Position numbers and translations under genes: made by a program. The notes below the pieces were generated by a model. The model was not told the DNA's origin. It made no database searches and was given only the letters and a program-made list of their open reading frames with translations. Positions 1-5,469 of a stretch of DNA of 6,996 nt are shown piece after piece. Position 1 is the stretch's first letter, and every line of letters starts with the position of its first letter. The DNA lies in the NCBI GenBank assembly GCA_913054445.1, contig CAJXIK010000107.1, positions 1 to 6,996 on the forward strand, given 5' to 3'. The stretch is from an uncultured Bermanella sp. (GTDB lineage Bacteria; Pseudomonadota; Gammaproteobacteria; Pseudomonadales; Oceanobacteraceae).

Positions 1-72
1 CAAGGTTCACAGGGTTTACAGTTGGAAGCGTTTACAAATTTATGGGTGTGCAAATAACCCCTAGGAGCAAGG
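1..72. other. Left flank, no assignable gene
   Basis: No gene can be assigned here. On the + strand all three frames are open from the window edge, with stops at 55-57 (TAA), 62-64 (TAG) and 84-86 (TAA). The stretch could therefore hold the last few codons of an upstream gene. None of the three short tails (about 18-27 residues) looks to me like a known E1-beta C-terminus, although E1-beta is the neighbour expected before an E2 gene. A Shine-Dalgarno sequence AGGAG at 63-67 serves the next gene. Confidence 0.4.
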
Positions 73-1194
73 ATGAAATATTTTAAGCTGCCCGATCTAG
101 GTGAAGGCCTAAACGAAGCGGAAATTGTGCAGTGGCATGTTAAGGAGGGGGACGAGGTAAGCGTCGATCAGCTCATGGTGTCGGTAGAGACCGCCAAGGC
201 CATTGTGGATGTGCCATCGCCGCAGGTAGGCGTGGTGGCGGCAGTGTTTGCTCAGGTAGGGGATGTGATTCATCTGGGGGAGCCGCTCATGGAATACGCA
301 GGCGTAGAAGATGAGGCCGCCACGGTGGTGGGGGATTTATCCCTTGCTCAGCAGGTTCCCAGCGAAGATCATTTTATCGTGGGCAGCGCCCATGGCACAT
401 CGCAAGCACCCTCTGCGGTCAAGGCCACCCCCAGTGTGCGTGCCCTGGCCAAACGCTTGGCGGTGGATATTGGCCACCTTCATGGTAGCGCTCCAGATGG
501 CCGCATCACCAGCGCGGATGTGGAAAAAGCCGCATTATTGAACACCCAAAAAGGGGCTAGTGAGGTCTTAAAAGGGGTGCGCAAGAGCATGGCACGGGTC
601 ATGAGTCGCAGCCATCAACAGGTGGTGCCTGTGACCTTGCATGATGATGTGGATGTTTTTAAATGGCATAAAAACGAAGACCCTAGCATGCGCCTCGTGC
701 GCGCCATCGCCGTGGCTTGTGAGCAAGAGCCTGCGTTAAATGTCTGGTTCGATGGCGAGCAGCTCACGCGGCGGCTGTTAAACAAGGTAGATTTAGGCAT
801 CGCCGTAGACACCGAGCAAGGCTTGTTCGTACCGGTGTTGCGAGATATTCAAACGCGCAGCGTACCTGAATTACGCGAGGGCCTCGATGCTCTGCGTGGG
901 GCGGTGCGCAGCCGTAAAATTCCCCCCCAAGAGATGCAGGGGGCTACGATCACGCTCTCTAATTTTGGCACCCTAGCGGGAAAATATGCCAACCCTATCG
1001 TGGTGCCCCCTATGGTGGCCATTGTCGGGGCAGGGGGCATTCGCGAAGAGGTGCTGGTACACGAGCATCAGGCGGTGGTGCATCCAATCATGCCCCTGTC
1101 ATTGAGTTTCGATCACCGCGCGGTGACGGGCGGCGAGGCGGCGCGCTTCTTAAAGGTGATGATGGATGACTTAGCGAAAGAAAGTACAGGTTAG
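73..1194 (+). CDS. 2-oxo acid dehydrogenase complex E2 component (dihydrolipoyllysine acyltransferase)
   Basis: This is the acyltransferase core of a pyruvate or branched-chain 2-oxo acid dehydrogenase complex in the cytoplasm. It passes the acyl group from E1 on its lipoyl arm to CoA. The 373 residues show the usual order. A single lipoyl domain covers about 1-77, with the lipoylation lysine K42 in ETAKA. A short linker is followed by a peripheral-subunit-binding domain at about 116-153 (PSVRALAKRL, then DGRITSADV). The catalytic domain covers about 166-373, with TLSNFGTLAG near 294-303 and the active-site motif DHRAVTGG at 347-354, catalytic His348. The canonical motif is DHRxxDG, so Thr352 stands where Asp is usual. 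ATG at 73 has AGGAG five bases upstream. Only one lipoyl domain and a short linker make it smaller than E. coli AceF and closer to BCKDH or Gram-positive-type E2. Sequence alone does not fix the substrate (pdhC-like or bkdB-like). Partner E1 and E3 genes would be expected to the left. Confidence 0.93.
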   Translation: MKYFKLPDLGEGLNEAEIVQWHVKEGDEVSVDQLMVSVETAKAIVDVPSPQVGVVAAVFAQVGDVIHLGEPLMEYAGVEDEAATVVGDLSLAQQVPSEDHFIVGSAHGTSQAPSAVKATPSVRALAKRLAVDIGHLHGSAPDGRITSADVEKAALLNTQKGASEVLKGVRKSMARVMSRSHQQVVPVTLHDDVDVFKWHKNEDPSMRLVRAIAVACEQEPALNVWFDGEQLTRRLLNKVDLGIAVDTEQGLFVPVLRDIQTRSVPELREGLDALRGAVRSRKIPPQEMQGATITLSNFGTLAGKYANPIVVPPMVAIVGAGGIREEVLVHEHQAVVHPIMPLSLSFDHRAVTGGEAARFLKVMMDDLAKESTG

Positions 1195-1247
1195 CGTCTA
1201 GCTGAATCCACGTTATATGTGAGCTTATTAATAGCGTTAAAAAGAAT

Positions 1248-1276
1248 TTGAAAGGGGTGGTTCATAAACGTATCAT
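1248..1276 (+). promoter_or_regulatory. Probable sigma70 promoter of the thiamine operon
   Basis: TTGAAA at 1248-1253 and TATCAT at 1271-1276 each match the sigma70 -35 and -10 consensus at five of six positions, with an ideal 17-base spacer. Transcription would be expected to start near 1283-1285, which is exactly where the 5' strand of riboswitch helix P1 begins. Position and match quality both support it. The start site itself is inferred. Confidence 0.75.
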
Positions 1277-1283
1277 AGCGCCT

Positions 1284-1386
1284 GCTCACGGGGTGCCTTA
1301 TTTGAATGCGGTGTAAACATTCACTAGGCTGAGATGTACGCAAACCCGTTGAACCTGATCCGACTAGCATCGGCGTAGGAATGAGT
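1284..1386 (+). promoter_or_regulatory. TPP riboswitch (THI element) aptamer
   Basis: The aptamer binds thiamine pyrophosphate in the nascent mRNA and represses the operon when the vitamin is plentiful. All core elements are visible. P1 is GCTCA 1284-1288 with TGAGT 1382-1386 (one G-U). P2 is CGGG 1289-1292 with CCCG 1345-1348. P3 is GCCT 1295-1298 with AGGC 1326-1329. An optional P3a arm is GAATG 1304-1308 with CATTC 1318-1322, closing a nine-base loop. The pyrimidine-binding CTGAGA lies at 1329-1334. P4 is CCT 1354-1356 with AGG 1377-1379, and P5 is CCGA 1360-1363 with TCGG 1370-1373. The conserved GAACCTGATC (1351-1360) and GGCGTAGGAA (1372-1381) blocks are present; the latter includes the pyrophosphate-side GCGTAGG segment. 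It lies directly before thiC, its commonest target. Confidence 0.98.
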
Positions 1387-1450
1387 CTTCAGTTTAATCA
1401 TCCCGTTTACACACGCCTTTGTTAGTGGTTACTTTTTTAAGGACCCACTA
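1378..1450 (+). promoter_or_regulatory. Candidate expression platform of the riboswitch, probably translational
   Basis: Between aptamer and thiC no strong GC stem followed by a T run is seen. The TTTTTT at 1433-1438 has only weak pairing before it, so control of translation is more likely than termination. Candidate pairings: GG-A-ATGA (1378-1384) with TCATCC (1398-1403), a hairpin with one bulge that would compete with P1 and P4; and TAGTGG (1423-1428) with CCACTA (1445-1450), a six-pair stem that places the Shine-Dalgarno AAGGA (1439-1443) in its loop and the first base of the thiC start in the stem. A short CCTT (1416-1419) is also complementary to AAGG (1439-1442). The pairings are read directly; their roles are inferred. 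Confidence 0.5.
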
Positions 1451-3348
1451 TGAACACCCCAGAATCTAAAGCCGCCGGCATCTCGGTGCAAACCTTACCC
1501 GCAATAAACACCGGCACCATTACCCGCGAGCCATTGGCGGGCAGTGAAAAAGTCTATGTGCAAAGTGACAACATGCCGGAAGTGCGTGTGCCCATGCGCA
1601 AGATTAACTTAACCGACGGCACCGACATCACCATTTATGATACCTCGGGTGCCTACACAGATACCTCGGTAGAAATCGATGTACACAAAGGCTTGGGCGA
1701 TGTTCGTAGCTGGATCGCCAGCAGCGCAGACAGCGAACTGTACCAAGGCCGTGATACTAAGCCAGAAGACAACGGCATCGAAGATGAAGGCAAGGCCTTT
1801 CAGTTTTATAACCCGCACCTGCAACGTCAGCCCCGTCGTGCCAAGAAAGGCAAGAACGTCTCGCAAATGCATTACGCTCGCCGCGGCATCATCACCCCAG
1901 AAATGGAATACGTGGCCCTGCGTGAAAACCAAAAGCGCAGCGAGCTGGAAAAAGAATTTAACACCCCAGATCGCAACCAGCGTTTAAAGGGCAATAACAT
2001 GGGGGCGAGCATTCCGGCCGTCATCACCGCCGAATTTGTGCGCGAAGAAATTGCCCGTGGCCGCGCCATCATTCCCGCCAACATCAACCACCCAGAATTA
2101 GAACCGGTGATTATTGGCCGTAATTTCTTGGTAAAAGTAAACGCCAACATCGGCAACAGCGCGCTTATTTCATCCATCGAAGATGAAGTCGATAAGCTCG
2201 TGTGGTCTTTGCGTTGGGGTGGCGACACGGTCATGGATTTGTCTACCGGCAAGCACATTCACAGCACCCGTGATTACATCATTCGTAACAGCCCGGCCCC
2301 CATCGGCACGGTGCCTATGTATCAGGCCCTAGAAAAAGTAAACGGCGTGGCCGAAGACCTAACTTGGGAAATTTTCCGCGATACGCTTATCGAGCAGGCC
2401 GAGCAAGGGGTGGATTACTTCACCATCCACGCTGGGGTGCGCTTAGCCCACGTACCGTTAACCGCCGAGCGTGTCACTGGCATCGTTAGTCGTGGTGGTT
2501 CTATCATGGCCAAGTGGTGCATCGCTCACCACCAAGAAAGCTTCTTGTACACACACTTCGAAGACATCTGTGAAATCATGAAGGCCTACGATGTGAGCTT
2601 CTCGTTGGGCGATGGCCTGCGCCCAGGTTCCCTCGCCGACGCCAACGACGCCGCACAATTTGCCGAGCTAGAAACCCTTGGCGAGTTAACCCAAATCGCC
2701 TGGAAGCACGACATTCAAACCATGATCGAAGGCCCAGGTCACGTGCCCATGCACATGATTCAAGAAAACATGGATAAGCAGCTAGAGTGCTGTGACGAAG
2801 CGCCGTTTTACACGTTAGGCCCACTGACCACCGACATCGCCCCAGGCTACGACCACATCACTAGTGGCATCGGTGCCGCTATGATCGGCTGGTTTGGCTG
2901 TGCCATGCTGTGTTACGTAACCCCTAAAGAACACTTGGGCCTGCCTAACCGTGACGATGTTAAGACCGGCATCATCACCTACAAGATTGCCGCCCACGCC
3001 GCCGATTTGGCCAAGGGCCACCCAGGCGCTCGCTTCCGCGATGATATGCTCAGCAAGGCGCGCTTCGAATTCCGTTGGGAAGATCAGTTTAATTTAGGAC
3101 TCGACCCAGATACCGCCCGTGAATTCCACGACGAGACTCTGCCCAAAGACAGCGCCAAGGTCGCGCATTTCTGTTCCATGTGTGGCCCTAAGTTTTGTTC
3201 CATGAAAATAAGTCAGGAAGTACGCGACTACTCTAAGAACTTAACGGCACAAGAAATTGAGCAAGGCATGCAAGAAAAAAGCGCCGAGTTTAAGGCGCTG
3301 GGTTCCGAAGTGTATGTTAACGCGGCCGCCAGTGAGTCCGAGGTTTAG
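1450..3348 (+). CDS. thiC: Phosphomethylpyrimidine synthase ThiC
   Basis: ThiC is a radical SAM enzyme of the cytoplasm that rearranges 5-aminoimidazole ribotide into HMP-P, the pyrimidine half of thiamine. The 632 residues match the family's full bacterial length. The N-terminal ThiC-associated region comes first (about 1-140, including SGAYTD and GLGDVRSWI). The barrel follows, with MHYARRGIITPEMEYVA at 140-156, RGGSIMAKW near 348-356 and SLGDGLRPGSLADAND at 385-400. EGPGHVPMH at 427-435 and KEHLGLPN at 493-500 carry His431 and His495, whose 64-residue spacing fits the metal-binding histidine pair known in the family. The C-terminal cluster motif CSMCGPKFC has Cys575, Cys578 and Cys583 for the [4Fe-4S] centre. 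ATG 1450 has AAGGA six bases upstream. It is the first gene after the TPP riboswitch, and thiO begins two bases after its stop. Nothing appears missing or truncated. Confidence 0.98.
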   Translation: MNTPESKAAGISVQTLPAINTGTITREPLAGSEKVYVQSDNMPEVRVPMRKINLTDGTDITIYDTSGAYTDTSVEIDVHKGLGDVRSWIASSADSELYQGRDTKPEDNGIEDEGKAFQFYNPHLQRQPRRAKKGKNVSQMHYARRGIITPEMEYVALRENQKRSELEKEFNTPDRNQRLKGNNMGASIPAVITAEFVREEIARGRAIIPANINHPELEPVIIGRNFLVKVNANIGNSALISSIEDEVDKLVWSLRWGGDTVMDLSTGKHIHSTRDYIIRNSPAPIGTVPMYQALEKVNGVAEDLTWEIFRDTLIEQAEQGVDYFTIHAGVRLAHVPLTAERVTGIVSRGGSIMAKWCIAHHQESFLYTHFEDICEIMKAYDVSFSLGDGLRPGSLADANDAAQFAELETLGELTQIAWKHDIQTMIEGPGHVPMHMIQENMDKQLECCDEAPFYTLGPLTTDIAPGYDHITSGIGAAMIGWFGCAMLCYVTPKEHLGLPNRDDVKTGIITYKIAAHAADLAKGHPGARFRDDMLSKARFEFRWEDQFNLGLDPDTAREFHDETLPKDSAKVAHFCSMCGPKFCSMKISQEVRDYSKNLTAQEIEQGMQEKSAEFKALGSEVYVNAAASESEV

Positions 3349-3350
3349 TC

Positions 3351-4424
3351 GTGAGCTCAACCCCAGTGGGCAATATTCGCGGTAAAAAAATCGCCGTGGT
3401 GGGGGCGGGCATCTGTGGCAGCCTGACGGCCTGGCTTGCTCAGCAGGCGGGCTGTGAGGTGCATGTTTTTGAACCCGACCGGGACAAAAAAAGCTGCTCC
3501 TTCACCGCCGCCGGCATGCTCGCCCCCATGGCCGAGCTAGAAAGCAGCGACGATAATATCTATCGGCTGGGTTTACAGTCGGTGAGTCTGTGGCCGTCAA
3601 TTATTAAGGCCCTAGAGTTGCCGATTTTCTCTCGCCATGACGGCACGCTGGTGGTGAGCCATCGCCAGGATGTGGGGGCGTTCAATCAGTTTGTGAATGT
3701 CTTAAAAAACAAACTGGGTGAACAGTTCTCGGCGAGTTGTGAATTATTGCGTGAGCAAAACCTAGAGCCCGAATTAAAAAATTTGGGCACGGCTTTATAC
3801 TTAAAAAAAGAAGCTCAGGTGGACAGTCATCAAGTTTTGGCCGCCCTGCATAAACGCTTGCAGCAAGGCTCTCACTGGCATTGGCAACGGGCCGAAAGCA
3901 TTTCATCGCAGCAGGTTAATGGGCTTGAATTTTCTTGGGTGTTTGATTGCCGTGGTTTGGCGGCGGCGCAAGATATTCCAGGCTTACACGGTGTGCGTGG
4001 TGAAGTGATTACGGTGCATGCCCCGCAGGTAAACATCACGCGCATGGTGCGAGTGATGCACCCGCGCTATAAAATTTATATCGTGCCCCGCGAGCATAAT
4101 CGCTACCTTATTGGTGCCACCGAGATTCAAAGTGAGGACACTGGCCCCATGAGCGTGCGCTCGACCCTAGAATTATTGTCGGCGGCCTTCAGTGTGCATT
4201 CGGGTTTTGCCGAGGCGCGTATTCTTGCCTTGGACACCAATGCGCGGCCCGCCACTCTGGATCATCAGCCGATCATAAATCATCAATTTGGCTTAACCCG
4301 CATCAACGGTCTTTACCGTCACGGCTATCTATTAGCGCCTGCCGTGGTGGCAAAAGCCCTCGGCGCGTTGGCCATCGATGCGGCCAGTATTTTAAAACAA
4401 GGTGTGTATGCAGATTGTATTTAA
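3351..4424 (+). CDS. thiO: Glycine oxidase ThiO (FAD-dependent)
   Basis: ThiO oxidises glycine with oxygen to the imine (dehydroglycine) used by ThiG, producing hydrogen peroxide. The 357 residues fit the DAO-type flavoenzyme family. An N-terminal Rossmann FAD site has GAGICG at 18-23 and the ribose-binding Glu41. The family signature AAGMLAPMAE lies at 53-62. RYKIYIVPR is near 239-247, followed by IGATEIQ at 254-260. Arg299 in NARPAT corresponds by alignment to the substrate-carboxylate arginine of Bacillus glycine oxidase, and HGYLLAPA at 324-331 is the FAD-contacting C-terminal motif. The start is GTG at 3351, two bases after the thiC stop, with GAGG at 3340-3343 seven bases upstream inside thiC; later starts would cut into the FAD fold. 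The 3' end overlaps thiS. The neighbours make ThiO much more likely than another amino-acid oxidase. Confidence 0.93.
   Translation: MSSTPVGNIRGKKIAVVGAGICGSLTAWLAQQAGCEVHVFEPDRDKKSCSFTAAGMLAPMAELESSDDNIYRLGLQSVSLWPSIIKALELPIFSRHDGTLVVSHRQDVGAFNQFVNVLKNKLGEQFSASCELLREQNLEPELKNLGTALYLKKEAQVDSHQVLAALHKRLQQGSHWHWQRAESISSQQVNGLEFSWVFDCRGLAAAQDIPGLHGVRGEVITVHAPQVNITRMVRVMHPRYKIYIVPREHNRYLIGATEIQSEDTGPMSVRSTLELLSAAFSVHSGFAEARILALDTNARPATLDHQPIINHQFGLTRINGLYRHGYLLAPAVVAKALGALAIDAASILKQGVYADCI
4399..4402 (+). promoter_or_regulatory. Ribosome binding site that sets the thiS start
   Basis: AAGG lies five bases before ATG 4408, inside the end of thiO. It supports ATG 4408 over the in-frame GTG at 4402, which would overlap the site itself. 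Confidence 0.65.
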
Positions 4425-4620
4425 TGGTGAGTCTGTGCAACTAACGGCTCAGTGTGACTTACTAGAATTGTTGGAACGCAAGCTCGGTGAGACTCATGCC
4501 TCACTGGAAAACGTGGTGGTGGCGGTGAATCAGGACTTTGTACATCGTCAAGACTATGCAGATTTTAAGGTGAGCGAGGGCGATAATATCGAGATGCTCA
4601 GCGCCGTGGTGGGCGGCTAA
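4408..4620 (+). CDS. thiS: Sulfur carrier protein ThiS
   Basis: ThiS is a small ubiquitin-like (beta-grasp) protein that carries sulfur as a C-terminal thiocarboxylate to ThiG for thiazole formation. The 70 residues begin MQIVFNGE, the usual ThiS first strand, and end SAVVGG, with the Gly-Gly tail needed for adenylation and thiocarboxylation. The central VVVAVNQDFVHR and SEGDNIEML segments also fit the family. A GTG two codons upstream (4402) would add Met-Cys, but ATG 4408 agrees better with family starts and has a properly spaced Shine-Dalgarno. The gene overlaps the end of thiO by 17 bases in another frame, which suggests translational coupling. Its activating enzyme ThiF is not encoded in this window. 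Confidence 0.94.
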   Translation: MQIVFNGESVQLTAQCDLLELLERKLGETHASLENVVVAVNQDFVHRQDYADFKVSEGDNIEMLSAVVGG

Positions 4621-4621
4621 T

Positions 4622-4629
4622 GGAGGTGA
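4622..4629 (+). promoter_or_regulatory. Strong Shine-Dalgarno for thiG
   Basis: GGAGGTGA, nearly the full complement of the 16S rRNA tail, sits four bases before the thiG ATG. It is by far the strongest ribosome binding site in the operon and suggests thiG is translated efficiently in its own right. Confidence 0.8.
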
Positions 4630-4633
4630 CAGC

Positions 4634-5440
4634 ATGCTAAACATTGCCGATACGTTATTGCAGAGCCGGTTTTTCATCGGCACCGCACTGTACGATTCGC
4701 CTGCCATCATGCAGCAATCCATCGAGGCCGCCGAGTCTCAGGTGGTCACGGTTTCCCTGCGGCGGCAGATGGCAGGGGGCAGCGATAATCAGGTATTTTG
4801 GAAATTCTTGCAGGGTTTTCAAGACGAAAATACGGGGCGCAAACGCCACATATTGCCCAACACCGCTGGCTGCCATACCGCCAAGGAAGCCATCACCCTG
4901 GCGCTCATGGCCCGTGAATTATTCAACACGAACTGGATAAAACTCGAGGTGATTGGCGACGACTATACCTTGCAGCCCGACCCATTTGAGCTGGTGGATG
5001 CCGCCCAAGAACTGGTGGCGCAGGGTTTTGAGGTGTTTCCCTATTGCACCGATGACTTGGTTTTGTGTGAAAAACTATTGTCGGTGGGCTGTAAAATTCT
5101 CATGCCTTGGGGGGCACCCATAGGCACGGGTAAGGGTTTAATTAACCCTTATGCCCTTGAAACTCTGCGCCAGCGTTTGCCCAATGTGCCGCTGGTGGTG
5201 GACGCCGGTATGGGCTCCCCCAGCCATGCGGCCCAAGCCATGGAGATGGGCTTCGATGCGGTGTTGTTAAATACCGCCGTGGCCAAAGCCCAAGACAGCG
5301 TGGCCATGGCGCGTGCCTTTAAGCTGGCCATCGAGGCCGGTCGCCTGGCCTTTGAGGCGGGTGGCATGGTGCAGCAAGATCGCGCCCATGCCAGCACACC
5401 AGTGGTGGGCACCCCCTTTTGGCACAACCACGATTGCTAA
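4634..5440 (+). CDS. thiG: Thiazole synthase ThiG
   Basis: ThiG condenses 1-deoxy-D-xylulose 5-phosphate, dehydroglycine from ThiO and sulfur from ThiS thiocarboxylate into the thiazole phosphate. It is a TIM-barrel enzyme of 268 residues, normal for the family. The signature strands are in order: RFFIGTALY at 12-20, VTVSLRRQ at 38-45, LPNTAGCHTAKEA at 74-86, and WIKLEVIGDD at 101-110 with the Schiff-base Lys103 and Glu105. The loop MPWGAPIGTGKGL lies at 157-169 and VVDAGMGSPSHA at 188-199, which are phosphate- and substrate-binding segments in the family. LLNTAVAKAQD follows at 211-221, and a PFW motif near the C-terminus (261-263) is typical. ATG 4634 starts 13 bases after the thiS stop. 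The first residues MLNIADTLLQ fit known ThiG starts. Confidence 0.97.
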   Translation: MLNIADTLLQSRFFIGTALYDSPAIMQQSIEAAESQVVTVSLRRQMAGGSDNQVFWKFLQGFQDENTGRKRHILPNTAGCHTAKEAITLALMARELFNTNWIKLEVIGDDYTLQPDPFELVDAAQELVAQGFEVFPYCTDDLVLCEKLLSVGCKILMPWGAPIGTGKGLINPYALETLRQRLPNVPLVVDAGMGSPSHAAQAMEMGFDAVLLNTAVAKAQDSVAMARAFKLAIEAGRLAFEAGGMVQQDRAHASTPVVGTPFWHNHDC

Positions 5441-5469
5441 TTCTTAAATAAAAGTTTGAACGACCCATC

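Noticed and set aside
1..57. C-terminus of an E1-beta subunit ending at TAA 55-57.
   Set aside because: The 18 readable residues do not resemble E1-beta tails I know, and all three frames are open here, so the frame cannot be chosen.
1200..1225. Inverted repeat AGCT ... AGCT with inner CACGT-TAT-ATGTG after the E2 gene as a terminator.
   Set aside because: The stem is short, contains a G-U pair and an asymmetric internal loop, and is not followed by a T run.
1412..1440. Possible rho-independent terminator before thiC, suggested by TTTTTT at 1433-1438.
   Set aside because: No GC-rich stem directly precedes the T run; only three or four weak pairs can be drawn.
1609..1932. Open frame of 107 codons on the minus strand inside thiC, and a similar 128-codon one at 1872-2258.
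   Set aside because: Both lie fully antisense to a strongly conserved gene and show no recognisable protein motif; they are by-products of GC-rich codon use.
4644..4940. Open frame of 98 codons overlapping thiG in another frame on the plus strand.
   Set aside because: The thiG frame has clear family motifs throughout this stretch; the alternative product is low-complexity and unrecognisable.
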